64,000 nucleotides of DNA from Pseudonocardia sp. (GCF_029263155.1 NZ_JAJCYB010000016.1:1-64000); one strand, 5' to 3'; numbered from the stretch's first letter, positions 24,688-34,840 are shown. The notes: generated by a model from the letters alone, not told the origin. Numbers and translations are program-made.

Positions 24688-26094
24688 ATGCTGCTCGAAC
24701 GGATCTACGACAACGACCTCGCCCAGGCCGGCTACCTGATCGGCTGCCAGGCCAGCGGAGAGGCCGCGGTGGTCGACGCCCGCCGCGACATCGGCGTCTA
24801 CCTCGATCTGGCGCAGCAGCACGGGATGCGGATCGTCGCGGTCACCGAGACCCACATCCACGCCGACTACCTGTCCGGCACCCGCGAGCTGGCCGCCGCG
24901 ACCGGCGCCGAGATGTACGTCTCCGGCGCAGGCGGGGAGGACTGGCAGTACGGCTTCGAGGCCACCCGGCTGCACGACCGCGAGGCGATCAGCATCGGCC
25001 GGCTGCGGATCGAGGCCCGGCACACCCCGGGGCACACCCCGGAGCACCTGGCGTTCCTGGTCACCGACGGCGCGTTCGCCGAGGAGCCCGGCTACATGCT
25101 CTCCGGTGACTTCGTCTTCGCGGGCGACCTCGGCCGGCCGGACCTGCTCGACGAGGCCGCCGGCGGTGTCGACACCCGCTACGAAGGGGCGCGACAGCTC
25201 TTCGCGAGCCTGCGTGACACGCTGCTGGCCCTGCCCGACCACGTGCAGATCTTCCCGGGCCACGGCTCGGGGAGCGCGTGCGGCAAGGCGCTGGGCGCGC
25301 TGCCGTCGACCACGGTCGGCTACGAGCGGCGCAACGCCTGGTGGGGCCCCTACCTGAGCACGGGTGACGAGCAGGGGTTCATCGACGAGCTGCTCGACGG
25401 GCAGCCCGACGCGCACGCCTACTTCGCCCGGATGAAGCGGCAGAACACGCAGGGCCCGCAGATCCTGGGCGACCGCGGGGAGCTGCCCGAGCTCGCCCCG
25501 GCCGACGTGGCGGCCTCGCTGGCCGACGACTCGGCCATCCTCGTCGACTCGCGCCCGGCGACCGAGGTCCGCGAGGGCACCGTGCGCGGGGCGCTCGCCG
25601 TGCCGGCCGGCGGCAAGGCGGCCAGCTACGGCGCCTGGGTGTACGACCCGGAGACCGAGACCCGCCCGCTGGTGCTGTTCGTCCCCGACCGGGCCACCGC
25701 GCAGGACATGCGCGACCACATGATCCGGGTCGGGATCGACGAGTTCGCCGGCTTCGTCACGAGCATCGACGGGCTGCCGACCGAGGTCCCCGCGCAGGTC
25801 GCGCCGGCCGACCTGGACACCGCCGGTGCCGCGCTCGTCCTGGACGTGCGCAACCGCACCGAGCACGCCGCAGGCCACGTCCCCGGATCGCAGCAGCTCA
25901 GCGCCGGCCGCCTGCTGTGGAACCTGGACACCCTGCCCAAGGACGGGCTGATCGTGACCTACTGCCAGTCCGGTGTGCGCAACTCCGTCGCGGCGAGCGT
26001 GCTGCGCCGGGCGGGCTACCAGGTCGCCGAGCTGGAGGGCAGCTACGCGGGCTGGAGCGCCTGGCACGACCGCGAGCGCATCTCGGTGGCCTGA
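24688..26094 (+). CDS. CstB-like persulfide dioxygenase/rhodanese fusion
   Basis: A 468-residue multidomain sulfurtransferase-dioxygenase. The metallo-beta-lactamase domain has a complete non-haem iron site: TETHIHADYLSG (His56, His58, Asp60), HTPGHT (His112, His116) and SGDFVFAGDLGRPDLL (Asp141). A pseudo-rhodanese follows (about residues 270-350), and then a C-terminal rhodanese with the active Cys426 in TYCQSGVRNS. CstB oxidises persulfides to thiosulfate and sulfite with O2. Regulation by the CstR-like protein is strongly suggested by the operator just upstream. ATG 24688 is preceded by GGAGACGAG. It is one of three paralogues in the window, this one and that at 13568 having intact metal sites. 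Confidence 0.9.
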   Translation: MLLERIYDNDLAQAGYLIGCQASGEAAVVDARRDIGVYLDLAQQHGMRIVAVTETHIHADYLSGTRELAAATGAEMYVSGAGGEDWQYGFEATRLHDREAISIGRLRIEARHTPGHTPEHLAFLVTDGAFAEEPGYMLSGDFVFAGDLGRPDLLDEAAGGVDTRYEGARQLFASLRDTLLALPDHVQIFPGHGSGSACGKALGALPSTTVGYERRNAWWGPYLSTGDEQGFIDELLDGQPDAHAYFARMKRQNTQGPQILGDRGELPELAPADVAASLADDSAILVDSRPATEVREGTVRGALAVPAGGKAASYGAWVYDPETETRPLVLFVPDRATAQDMRDHMIRVGIDEFAGFVTSIDGLPTEVPAQVAPADLDTAGAALVLDVRNRTEHAAGHVPGSQQLSAGRLLWNLDTLPKDGLIVTYCQSGVRNSVAASVLRRAGYQVAELEGSYAGWSAWHDRERISVA

Positions 26095-26115
26095 TCACCG
26101 CGCCGTCGGCCGCCC

Positions 26116-26183
26116 GAGCTGCGCATCCTGTGGTCAGCAGCGCACGTCCCGACGTGCGCAGGAGGCCGGAGGATGCGCAGCTC
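26116..26183. repeat. Nested palindrome downstream of the CstB-like gene
   Basis: An outer perfect inverted repeat of 14 bases (GAGCTGCGCATCCT at 26116-26129, AGGATGCGCAGCTC at 26170-26183) encloses an inner palindrome, GCGCACGTC-CC-GACGTGCGC (26140-26159). The inner sequence recurs with one change at 13510-13529. It may be a REP-like element doubling as a terminator. Confidence 0.65.
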
Positions 26184-26199
26184 GCCCCGGATTTGACGA

Positions 26200-26219
26200 T
26201 CTAGAACGTTCGCTCTAGA
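26200..26219. promoter_or_regulatory. Inverted-repeat operator over the promoter of the GDSL lipase
   Basis: TCTAGAACGTTCGCTCTAGA is an inverted repeat of TetR-operator style. TAGATT (26217-26222) could be the -10 element, 5 bases from the GTG start. A closely related site precedes the hydrolase gene at 39336. Confidence 0.6.
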
Positions 26220-26227
26220 TTGCTCGC

Positions 26228-27142
26228 GTGTCCCTTCGTCTCGGGCGAGCGCGTCTGCGGGTGTGGACGACCCTCGCGGCGTCGTTCGCCCTCGTGGCAG
26301 TCACCGTGGGTACGGGGACGGGGGTCGCCGCGGCGGCACCGCCCGAACCGGGTCCCGGCGTCGAGTACGTCGCGCTCGGGGATTCCTTCGCAGCGGGCCC
26401 GCTGATCCTCCCCCAGGAGACGGGTGGCCCCTGCTTCCGCTCCTCGGTCAACTACCCGCACCTGCTGGCGCGTGCCCTGGACGCGCAGGTCTTCCGCGAC
26501 GTCACCTGCAGCGGAGCGACGACGGCCAACGTCCTCACGACACCGCAGCCCTCGGGGTTCCCGGGCGTCGCGCCCGTGCCCGTCCAGCTGGACGCGGTGA
26601 CGTCGACCACCACGCTCGTCACGCTGTCGATCGGTGCCAACGACGCCGACCTGGTCGACATCGTGAGCGGTTGCCTGAGCCTGCTCCCGCTGGGCCCGTC
26701 CTGCAGGACGACCCTGACCGCCGGCGGGGTCGACCGCGGGGCCGAGGCCGTCGATGCCGTCGCGCCGCGCATCGCGGCCACGCTCGACGCGGTGCGGGCA
26801 CGGGCACCGCAGGCCCGCGTCCTGATCACCAGCTACGCCAACTACATCCGTCCCGGCGGCTGCTACCCGGTGCAGCCGATCCGGGGCGAGGACGCCGACT
26901 ACGTCCAGGGCCTGGTGGGCCGTCTCGGGGCGCTCACCCGTGCGGTCGCCGCCGACCACGGCGCGGAGTACGTCGACCTCATCGGTCCCGGTGCGGGGCA
27001 CGACGGATGCGCGCTGCTGCGGAACTGGGTCACCTTCGTCACCCCGGGGGTCACGCTGGGACTGGTGCCGCTGCACCCCACCGCCCTGGGCGAACGGAAC
27101 TTCGCCCGGATCATCGAGGGGCACCTGACCGGCAGCGGGTGA
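26228..27142 (+). CDS. Secreted SGNH/GDSL-family lipase or esterase
   Basis: A 304-residue protein with a signal peptide (positive LRLGRARLRVW, hydrophobic TLAASFALVAVTVGTGTGV, then AAAA cleavage region). The mature enzyme shows the SGNH blocks: the catalytic Ser in VALGDSFAAG, a Gly in CSGATT, Asn in IGANDADLVD and His near LHPTALGERNF, where the block usually reads HPN. It resembles extracellular esterases of streptomycetes and mycobacteria. Cysteines (GPCFRSS, VTCSG, SGCLS, PSCRTT, GGCYP, DGCAL) fit the three disulfides typical of the group. The GTG start lacks a Shine-Dalgarno sequence and is probably leaderless. It is not obviously part of the sulfur island and may be a neighbour by chance. 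Confidence 0.85.
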   Translation: MSLRLGRARLRVWTTLAASFALVAVTVGTGTGVAAAAPPEPGPGVEYVALGDSFAAGPLILPQETGGPCFRSSVNYPHLLARALDAQVFRDVTCSGATTANVLTTPQPSGFPGVAPVPVQLDAVTSTTTLVTLSIGANDADLVDIVSGCLSLLPLGPSCRTTLTAGGVDRGAEAVDAVAPRIAATLDAVRARAPQARVLITSYANYIRPGGCYPVQPIRGEDADYVQGLVGRLGALTRAVAADHGAEYVDLIGPGAGHDGCALLRNWVTFVTPGVTLGLVPLHPTALGERNFARIIEGHLTGSG

Positions 27143-27187
27143 CGCGGCCGGACGTGGGTGCGCGGTGGTCCGGACCGACATGCGGGT

Positions 27188-27784
27188 TCAGCGCCGCAGC
27201 GCGCGGACCAGCGTGTCGATCGCCGAGCGCTCCTCGCCGTCGACCTGCACCGGGCGGCGGATCCGCTCGGCCCGCACGACGTCGAGCCCGGCCAGCGCCG
27301 CGGTGACCTCCTCGACGGTGTGCAGGACCGCCGGGTCCTGCGGACCGCCGACGCCGTCGGTCAGGTTGGCACGGTCGTGCCCGACCAGCAGCAGCGTGCC
27401 GCCCGGGGCCAGTGCTTCTGCGGCGGCGGCGAGGACCGGGGTGAGCACCTCGGCGGGCAGCTGCAGGTAGGCGACGACGACGAGGTCGTGGTGCCCCGAC
27501 TCGGGTCGGTAGGTGGTGACGTCGGCCTGCACCGTCTCCACGGCGACGCCGTGCTGCTCGGCGAGCCTGCGGGCCTTGTCCAGCCCGGCCGCGGAGAAGT
27601 CGACCGCGGTCACGGTCCAGCCCTGCTGCGCCAGCCACACCGCGTTGCGCCCCTCCCCGGCGGCGAGGTCCAGCGCCCGGCCGGCGGGCAGCCCGGTCAC
27701 CTCGGCCGCGACGGTCCGGTTCGGCTCGCCGCTCCACACCAGCTCGGTGCCCGCGTACCGCTGGTCCCAGGCCGTCGCGTCCAT
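27188..27784 (-). CDS. Class I SAM-dependent methyltransferase
   Basis: A 198-residue methyltransferase of the TehB/thiopurine-like type. The family start WDQRYAGTELVWSGEPNRTV is followed by motif I ALDLAAGEGRNAVWLAQQGW, an acidic residue at the end of the second strand (VTAVDFSAAGLDKA), and the post-motif HHDLVVVAYLQLP. Such enzymes methylate thiols, tellurite or selenium compounds. ATG 27784 has a divergent partner at 27917, and a CstR-type operator lies between them, so the enzyme may belong to a reactive-sulfur response, for example thiol methylation. That role is an inference from position. Confidence 0.75.
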   Translation of the reverse strand: MDATAWDQRYAGTELVWSGEPNRTVAAEVTGLPAGRALDLAAGEGRNAVWLAQQGWTVTAVDFSAAGLDKARRLAEQHGVAVETVQADVTTYRPESGHHDLVVVAYLQLPAEVLTPVLAAAAEALAPGGTLLLVGHDRANLTDGVGGPQDPAVLHTVEEVTAALAGLDVVRAERIRRPVQVDGEERSAIDTLVRALRR

Positions 27785-27826
27785 CGTCGTCTCCTCTCGT
27801 CGGTCGGGAGCAGTCCAGGATCACCG

Positions 27827-27840
27827 TACCCCCGGGGGTG
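27827..27840. promoter_or_regulatory. CstR/CsoR-type operator between methyltransferase and AI-2E-family genes
   Basis: TACCCCCGGGGGTG, extended by TA on the right, matches the operator class. It is 43 bases upstream of the methyltransferase start and could serve both divergent genes. Confidence 0.65.
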
Positions 27841-27916
27841 TATGGCGGGATCGGCGATGCGCGGGCCCGGCGGAACTCCGGTGGTGGGCGGGGCGTGGGC
27901 GGGGTACCCGCGCCGC

Positions 27917-29056
27917 ATGCGCACTCCACGGGGGACCCCCACGGCAGGCCCCGGCGGGCCGCAGGCGCCGGACACCGCAGCGCTGGTGCCACGGTGGTTC
28001 CTGCGCACCGTCGCCTACGCCGGCGGGCTGCTCGTGCTGGGCGCCGCGGTGTGGGCGGTGGTGTGGATGCTGCTGCAGGTCGCCCTCGTCGCGTTCGCGC
28101 TGCTGGTCGCGCTCCTGCTGGCCGCCCTGCTCGCCCCGCTCGCCCGGGTACTGCGCCGCTGGCTGCCCGCCTGGGTGGCGGCGCTGCTCACCGTGGTGGC
28201 CCTGCTCGCCGTGGTGGTGGGCATCGGCTTCCTGCTCGTGCAGCGGGTCATGGGGCAGCTCGGCAACCTCACCGGCTCGCTCACCACGGGCATCGACCAG
28301 GTCCGCGGCTGGCTGATCGACGGGCCGCTCGCGCTGCAACCTCGGCAGATCAACCAGGTGGCCGACCGGATCGTCTCCGGGGTCGAGTCGGCGGCCCCGG
28401 ACGGCTTCACCGCGGCCAGTATGGTCATCTCGGCGCTCAGCGGCGTGGCGATCGTGCTGTTCGTGCTGTACTTCCTGTTCAAGGACGGTCCCAGGCTGTG
28501 GGGCTGGGTCGTCGAGACGGTTCCTGCGCAGCACCGGGACCGGGTCGGGGAGGCCGGACGGCGGGCCTGGGAGACGATGAGTCAGTACACGGTGGGCGTC
28601 GTCGTCATCGCGCTGACCGATGCGGTCCTCATCGGCGCCGGGCTCTTCGCGCTCGGCGTACCGCTCGCGCTCTCGCTCGCGGCCCTGGTGTTCCTCGGCG
28701 GGTTCGTCCCGTTCCTGGGCGCCTTCCTGAGCGGGGCGGTGGCGGCGCTGGTCACCCTGGTGACCAACGACCTGGTGGCCGCGTTGATCGTCGTGGGGAT
28801 CGTGCTCGTGGTGCAGAACCTGGAGGGCAACCTGCTCCAACCCCTCGTGCAGGGCCATCAGGTCCGGCTGCACCCGGTGGTGATCCTCGCCGCCGTCAGC
28901 GTCGGCTTCCTGGTGTACGGGATCGGGGGCGCGGTCGTCGCCGTGCCGGTCGTCGCCGTCGCCTACCGGGTGGGCAGCTACCTGCGCAACGGTGACGAGC
29001 CCGGCGGCGCCGCGGGCGGTAGTGGGTCCGACCCCGGTGGTGCGGTGACGGGGTAG
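27917..29056 (+). CDS. AI-2E-family (PerM/TqsA-like) membrane transporter
   Basis: A 379-residue polytopic protein of the AI-2E exporter superfamily. Helices cluster at residues 40-115 (VAYAGGLLVLGAAVWAVVW and onward) and 215-355, separated by a soluble segment. The hallmark DLVAALIVVGIVLVVQNLEGNLLQPLVQGHQVRLHP is present. Family members include TqsA and Na+/H+ antiporters, and the substrate cannot be told from sequence. ATG 27917 is chosen because the protein from there matches usual family lengths; ATG 27842, directly after the operator, is an alternative. If CstR controls it, export of a sulfur compound is conceivable, but this is speculation. Confidence 0.75.
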   Translation: MRTPRGTPTAGPGGPQAPDTAALVPRWFLRTVAYAGGLLVLGAAVWAVVWMLLQVALVAFALLVALLLAALLAPLARVLRRWLPAWVAALLTVVALLAVVVGIGFLLVQRVMGQLGNLTGSLTTGIDQVRGWLIDGPLALQPRQINQVADRIVSGVESAAPDGFTAASMVISALSGVAIVLFVLYFLFKDGPRLWGWVVETVPAQHRDRVGEAGRRAWETMSQYTVGVVVIALTDAVLIGAGLFALGVPLALSLAALVFLGGFVPFLGAFLSGAVAALVTLVTNDLVAALIVVGIVLVVQNLEGNLLQPLVQGHQVRLHPVVILAAVSVGFLVYGIGGAVVAVPVVAVAYRVGSYLRNGDEPGGAAGGSGSDPGGAVTG

Positions 29057-29199
29057 CGGTCCCGGTGCCCGCCCTCACCCCCTCCGCTCCACCGTGAGGG
29101 GGATGGCGCTGATCGAGATCGTACCTAGGTTCGGCGCAGCAGGCCTGGACCGGCCGTCCCTGCCCGGACGGTGCGGAGGCCACATAGCGAGGAGGAACC

Positions 29200-30273
29200 A
29201 TGGTCGCCGACCGGACGACGCTCGCTCGGTTCCTGATCGAGCAGCGCAGCCACCACCCGTCGGCGAGCGGGGAGCTCAACGGGTTGATCCTCGACGTCGC
29301 ACTGGCGTGCAAGGCCATCTCGAAGCGGGTGGCCTACGGCGCGCTCGGCGGGGTCCTGGGCGCCGAGACGACCACCAACGTGCAGGGCGAGCGGCAGCGG
29401 AAGCTCGACGTGATCGCCAACGAGCTGTTCCTGCGGGTCAACGAGTGGGGCGGGCTGGTGGCCGGGATGGTGTCCGAGGAGCTCGACGACCCGCACCCGA
29501 TTCCGCCGCAGTACCCGCGCGGCAAGTACCTGCTGGTGTTCGACCCGCTCGACGGCTCGTCCAACATCGACGTCAACGTCTCGGTCGGCAGCATCTTCTC
29601 CGTTCTACGGGCTCCGCATCCCGGGGTCGACGCCACGGCGCCGGACTTCCTGCAGCCCGGGTCGGAGCAGGTGTGCGCGGGCTACGCGATCTACGGCCCG
29701 TCGACCGTGCTGGTGCTCACCGTCGGCACCGGCGTGCACGGCTTCACCCTGGACCCGGAGCTCGGGGAGTTCCTGCTCACCCACCGTGACCTGCGGATCC
29801 CGGAGTCCGCCTCGGAGTTCGCGATCAACGCGTCCAACCGGCGGTTCTGGGAGCCGCCGGTGCGCCGTTACGTCGACGAGTGCCTCGCCGGCCGGTCCGG
29901 GCCCCGGGGCAAGGACTACAACATGCGCTGGGTGGCCTCGGCGGTGGCCGAGCTGCACCGGATCCTCACCCGGGGCGGGGTGTTCCTGTACCCGCGCGAC
30001 ACCAAGGAGCCCGCGCGGGCGGGCCGGCTGCGGCTGCTCTACGAGGCGTCGCCGGTGGCGTTGCTGGTGGAGCAGGCGGGCGGGCGGGCGAGCACCGGGC
30101 ACCGGCGGGTGCTCGACGTCGTCCCCGAGCACCTGCACCAGCGGATCCCGCTGGTGTTCGGGGCGCGCGACGAGGTCGAGCGCATCGAGGACCACTACGC
30201 GGGCGGCCTCGACCCGCTACCGCAGCAACCCCTGTTCGGGAGCCGTGGCCTGTTCCGGGTGCGCGGCCAGTGA
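29200..30273 (+). CDS. fbp: Class I fructose-1,6-bisphosphatase
   Basis: A 357-residue class I FBPase that removes the 1-phosphate of fructose 1,6-bisphosphate. The metal site is in MVSEELDDP and [23 protein letters not shown], and the substrate site includes YIMG-like [17 protein letters not shown] and the [19 protein letters not shown] block near the end. An AGGAGG Shine-Dalgarno precedes ATG 29200. It is the first gene of a compact cbb operon (fbp-cbbP-cbbL-cbbS-cbbX) with a 9-base gap to cbbP. It is intact, unlike the GlpX-type enzyme at 22373, and is likely the working FBPase of the pathway. Regulation by the CbbR-like protein at 36946 is probable. Confidence 0.95.
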   Translation: MVADRTTLARFLIEQRSHHPSASGELNGLILDVALACKAISKRVAYGALGGVLGAETTTNVQGERQRKLDVIANELFLRVNEWGGLVAGMVSEELDDPHPIPPQYPRGKYLLVFDPLDGSSNIDVNVSVGSIFSVLRAPHPGVDATAPDFLQPGSEQVCAGYAIYGPSTVLVLTVGTGVHGFTLDPELGEFLLTHRDLRIPESASEFAINASNRRFWEPPVRRYVDECLAGRSGPRGKDYNMRWVASAVAELHRILTRGGVFLYPRDTKEPARAGRLRLLYEASPVALLVEQAGGRASTGHRRVLDVVPEHLHQRIPLVFGARDEVERIEDHYAGGLDPLPQQPLFGSRGLFRVRGQ

Positions 30274-30282
30274 GGAGCGGAC

Positions 30283-31155
30283 ATGTCCCAGCAGCATCCC
30301 GTCATCGCCGTCACGGGCGCCTCAGGCGCCGGAACCACCTCGGTGATGCGCACCTTCGGGCAGATCTTCCGCCGGGAGCAGATCGAGGCGGCCTACGTCG
30401 AGGGTGACAGCTTCCATCGCTTCGACCGTGCCGAGATGAGGGCCCGGATGGCGGCCGCGCTGGAGAACGGTGATCACACCTTCAGCCACTTCGGGCCGGA
30501 GTCGAACCTGTTCACCGAGCTGGAGGACCTGTTCCGGGTCTTCGGCGAGACCGGTAGCGGCCGGGTGCGCCGCTACCTCCACGACGACGCCGAGGCGGCG
30601 CCGTACCGGCAGCCGCCCGGGACCTTCACCCCGTGGGAGGACCTGCCACCGGGTGCGGACCTGCTGTTCTACGAGGGCCTGCACGGTGCGGTCGCCACCG
30701 ACAAGGTGGACGTCGCCCAGCACGTCGACCTGCTCATCGGGGTCGTCCCGGTGATCAACCTGGAGTGGATCCAGAAGGTGCAGCGCGACAAGGCCGAGCG
30801 CGGCTACTCCACCGAGGCGGTGATGGACACGATCCTGCGCCGGATGCCGGACTACGTGCACTACATCGCACCGCAGTTCTCCCGCACCCACGTCAACTTC
30901 CAGCGGGTGCCGGTGGTGGACACCTCCAACCCGTTCATCGCGCGGACGATCCCGACCGCCGACGAGTCGATGCTGGTGATCCGGTTCGCCCGCCCGCAGG
31001 GCATCGACTTCCCGTACCTGCTCTCGATGCTGCACGACTCGTTCATGTCGCGGCCGAACACGATCGTCTGCCCCGGCGGGAAGATGGACCTGGCCATGCA
31101 GCTGATCTTCACGCCGATGATCTGGCGGTTGATGGAGCGACGCCGGCATTCTTAG
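30283..31155 (+). CDS. cbbP: Phosphoribulokinase
   Basis: A 290-residue class I (proteobacterial-type) phosphoribulokinase that phosphorylates ribulose 5-phosphate to the RuBisCO substrate. The P-loop is GASGAGTTS (residues 12-20). YVEGDSFHRFDR, PPGADLLFYEGLHGAV with the catalytic acidic region, and LEWIQKVQRDKAERGYSTEAV are typical. Length matches the octameric bacterial enzyme, not the longer plant type. The gene lies 9 bases after fbp and 68 bases before cbbL. No redox-regulatory cysteine pair of the plant kind is visible. Confidence 0.97.
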   Translation: MSQQHPVIAVTGASGAGTTSVMRTFGQIFRREQIEAAYVEGDSFHRFDRAEMRARMAAALENGDHTFSHFGPESNLFTELEDLFRVFGETGSGRVRRYLHDDAEAAPYRQPPGTFTPWEDLPPGADLLFYEGLHGAVATDKVDVAQHVDLLIGVVPVINLEWIQKVQRDKAERGYSTEAVMDTILRRMPDYVHYIAPQFSRTHVNFQRVPVVDTSNPFIARTIPTADESMLVIRFARPQGIDFPYLLSMLHDSFMSRPNTIVCPGGKMDLAMQLIFTPMIWRLMERRRHS

Positions 31156-31171
31156 CCGTTCAACGAAGGGT

Positions 31172-32654
<1,483 letters not shown>

Positions 32655-32670
32655 GGACCAGGGACACGAC

Positions 32671-33096
32671 ATGCGCATCACCCAGGGAACGTTCTCCCAT
32701 CTCCCGGACTTCACCGACGAGGAGATCCTCGCCCAGATCACCTACTGCCTGGACAACGACTGGCCGCTGTCGGTGGAGTTCACCGACGACCCGCACCCGC
32801 GCAACTCCTACTGGGAGATGTGGGGCCTGCCGATGTTCGACATCACCGACGCCGCCGGCGTCATGATGGAGGTCACCGCCTGCCGGCGGGCCTACCCGGA
32901 CCACTACGTCAAGCTCAACGCCTACGACGCGAGCCTGGGCCGGCAGACCACGGCGCTGTCGTTCATCGTGCAGCGGCCCGCCGAGGAGCCCGGTTTCCGC
33001 CTGGAACGCCAGGAGGTCGGGGACCGGCAGATCCGCTACACCACCCACGCCTACGCGGCCGACCGTCCGGTCGGCGAGCGCTATGGCCGGTCCTGA
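32671..33096 (+). CDS. cbbS: RuBisCO small subunit
   Basis: A 141-residue small subunit with the red-type start [19 protein letters not shown] and the long C-terminal extension ([34 protein letters not shown]) that forms the beta-hairpin of form IC/ID enzymes. The segment [11 protein letters not shown] is invariant in the family. It starts 16 bases after the cbbL stop and its end overlaps the cbbX start by 14 bases. It is required for assembly of the L8S8 enzyme. Confidence 0.96.
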   Translation: MRITQGTFSHLPDFTDEEILAQITYCLDNDWPLSVEFTDDPHPRNSYWEMWGLPMFDITDAAGVMMEVTACRRAYPDHYVKLNAYDASLGRQTTALSFIVQRPAEEPGFRLERQEVGDRQIRYTTHAYAADRPVGERYGRS

Positions 33097-34138
33097 CCGG
33101 CCGGGCGCGGTGAACGGCGGTCCGTCGCGGTCGGGCTTCGGCATGCCGACCGCGGCGGACCTCCGCCGTGAGGCGGAGCAGGAGGCCGAGGCCGCGCAGG
33201 TCCTGCCCGCCGACGCCGTGGTGGACCTGGCCGAGCTGCGGGCCTCCACCGGGACCGACGAGGTGCTGGCCTCGCTGGACCGGGAGCTGGTCGGGCTCGC
33301 GAGCGTCAAGGAGCGGGTCTCCGAGCTCGCCGCCCTGCTGCTCGTGGACCGGGCCCGCGAGAAGTTCGGGATCACCGCACCGCGCCCCAACCTGCACATG
33401 TCGTTCACCGGCAGCCCGGGCACCGGCAAGACCACCGTCGCGCTGAGGATGGCCGAGCTGCTCCACCGGCTGGGCTATCTGCGCAAGGGCCACCTGGTCA
33501 CCGCGAGCCGCGACGACCTCGTGGGGCAGTACGTCGGGCACACCGCGCCGAAGACCAAGGAGGTGGTCAAGCGGGCGATGGGCGGGATGCTGTTCATCGA
33601 CGAGGCCTACTACCTGTACAAGGCCGACAACGAGCGCGACTACGGGCAGGAGTCGATCGAGATCCTGCTCCAGGTGATGGAGAACCACCGCGACGACCTC
33701 GTGGTGGTGCTGGCCGGCTACGCCGACCGCATGGACGTGTTCTTCCGGGCCAACCCCGGGATGAGCTCGCGCATCGCCCACCACATCACGTTCCCCGACT
33801 ACACCGTCGACGAGCTCGCGTCGATCGCCGACCTGATGACCCGCGAGATCGGTTACGGGTTCTCCGACGGTGCGGGTGAGGTGTTCCGGGCCTACCTGGA
33901 GCGGCGGATCTCCCAGCCGTGGTTCGCCAACGCCCGCAGCGTGCGCAACGCGCTGGAGCGGGCCCGTCTCCGGCACGCCCGGCGGCTGCTCGACGGCGCG
34001 GGAGGGGCCGTGGGTCGCGAGGCGCTGACGACCTTCGAGCGGGCCGACTTCGCCGGCAGCCGGGTCTTCGCGGGTGGGGCGGCCGCGGTGGCGCGGGACA
34101 CCGCGGCCGCCGGCGCACCGGCGGCGGACGACCGGTAG
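33083..34138 (+). CDS. cbbX: Red-type RuBisCO activase
   Basis: A 351-residue AAA+ ATPase that remodels inhibited red-type RuBisCO. Walker A is [11 protein letters not shown] (residues 110-120), Walker B is [12 protein letters not shown], and the pore loop and sensor regions ([36 protein letters not shown]) are conserved. The C-terminus ends in an Ala/Asp-rich tail without recognised motif. It overlaps cbbS by 14 bases, so translation is coupled. Activation by ribulose bisphosphate is expected from the family. The extended N-terminus of about 20 residues before [11 protein letters not shown] may be partly mis-started; an ATG at MPTAADL is possible. Confidence 0.96.
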   Translation: MAGPDRPGAVNGGPSRSGFGMPTAADLRREAEQEAEAAQVLPADAVVDLAELRASTGTDEVLASLDRELVGLASVKERVSELAALLLVDRAREKFGITAPRPNLHMSFTGSPGTGKTTVALRMAELLHRLGYLRKGHLVTASRDDLVGQYVGHTAPKTKEVVKRAMGGMLFIDEAYYLYKADNERDYGQESIEILLQVMENHRDDLVVVLAGYADRMDVFFRANPGMSSRIAHHITFPDYTVDELASIADLMTREIGYGFSDGAGEVFRAYLERRISQPWFANARSVRNALERARLRHARRLLDGAGGAVGREALTTFERADFAGSRVFAGGAAAVARDTAAAGAPAADDR

Positions 34139-34151
34139 GGTCGGGCCCGAC

Positions 34152-34167
34152 ATACCCCATGGGGTAT
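34152..34167. promoter_or_regulatory. Perfect CstR/CsoR-type operator before rhodanese
   Basis: ATACCCCATGGGGTAT is a perfect 16-base palindrome located 23 bases upstream of the small rhodanese gene, between it and cbbX. It is the best match to the operator class in the window. Confidence 0.85.
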
Positions 34168-34189
34168 CTGACCAACGGAGAGGAACAGC

Positions 34190-34513
34190 ATGCAGGCCAC
34201 CGAGATCACCCAGGACGCCTTCGTCGCCGCCCACGCCTCCGGCGCGCCGGTCGTGGACGTGCGCTCGCCGGAGGAGTACGCCGCCGGACACGTCCCCGGC
34301 GCGGTGAACATCCCGCTGGAGCAGGTCGCGGCCCGGCGGGAGGAGTTCGCGTCCGACTCGCCGATGCACGTCATCTGCCAGTCCGGTGGCCGCAGCATGC
34401 AGGCCTCCGAGGCGCTCGCCGCCACGGGCGTCCCGGCGCTGTCGGTCGCTGGCGGCACGAAGGGCTGGATCGACGCCGGGCGCCCGGTCGTGACGGGCTC
34501 CTCGCCGCGGTAG
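34190..34513 (+). CDS. Single-domain rhodanese
   Basis: A 107-residue rhodanese with active-site loop ICQSGGRSM (Cys63) and the conserved VVDVRSPEEYAAGHVPGAVNIPL. It should carry or transfer sulfane sulfur in the cytoplasm. GGAGAGGAACAGC precedes ATG 34190. The operator directly upstream makes it a likely member of the CstR-type regulon, although it sits immediately after the cbb operon. It is similar in architecture to CstA-type and GlpE-type proteins but lacks TusA-like additions. Confidence 0.9.
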   Translation: MQATEITQDAFVAAHASGAPVVDVRSPEEYAAGHVPGAVNIPLEQVAARREEFASDSPMHVICQSGGRSMQASEALAATGVPALSVAGGTKGWIDAGRPVVTGSSPR

Positions 34514-34536
34514 GACGGCCGGGCCCTCGCGGGCCG

Positions 34537-34561
34537 CCGGCCGGAGATCGGCTCCGGTCGG
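34537..34561 (+). terminator. Hairpin after rhodanese gene
   Basis: CCGGCCGGAG (34537-34546) pairs with CTCCGGTCGG (34552-34561) across ATCGG, with one G-T pair. It lies 24 bases after the stop. Confidence 0.5.
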
Positions 34562-34618
34562 TCGTCCGTACCCATCCGTGGCCGACAGCCGAGCGCCGTT
34601 TCCGGGCCCCCGCCCCGG

Positions 34619-34634
34619 GTACGGACATCCGTAC
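34619..34634. promoter_or_regulatory. GTACGGA-CA-TCCGTAC palindrome
   Basis: A 16-base near-perfect palindrome built from two TCCGTAC half-sites, related to the TGTCCGTACA motif. It lies 42 bases upstream of the small gene at 34676. Confidence 0.5.
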
Positions 34635-34675
34635 GCGAGGTCGTCAGGTCCCGCCCCGGTCGAAGGGAACCAGGA

Positions 34676-34840
34676 ATGACCGCTGTCAGCCCGCGCCCCA
34701 ACGACGGGGGCCCTCGGCGGCCACCCCGGCCGTCGCGGGGTTCGCGCCTGGCGCACGTGCTGCGCGCGCTGCTGCGGTTCGCGACGCCGCTGAGCTTCGG
34801 GTTCGCCGACCACCCGTTCCGCGGAACTCGGTGGAGGTGA
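34676..34840 (+). CDS. Small basic protein of unknown function
   Basis: A 54-residue frame (MTAVSPRPNDGGPRRPPRPS, then a hydrophobic middle LAHVLRALLRFATPLSFGF). A purine-rich GAAGGGAACCAGG precedes the ATG. Its TGA overlaps the GTG of the DUF3040-like gene at 34837, suggesting coupling. The arginine- and proline-rich start and short amphipathic segment are all that can be seen. I do not recognise a family. Confidence 0.4.
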   Translation: MTAVSPRPNDGGPRRPPRPSRGSRLAHVLRALLRFATPLSFGFADHPFRGTRWR

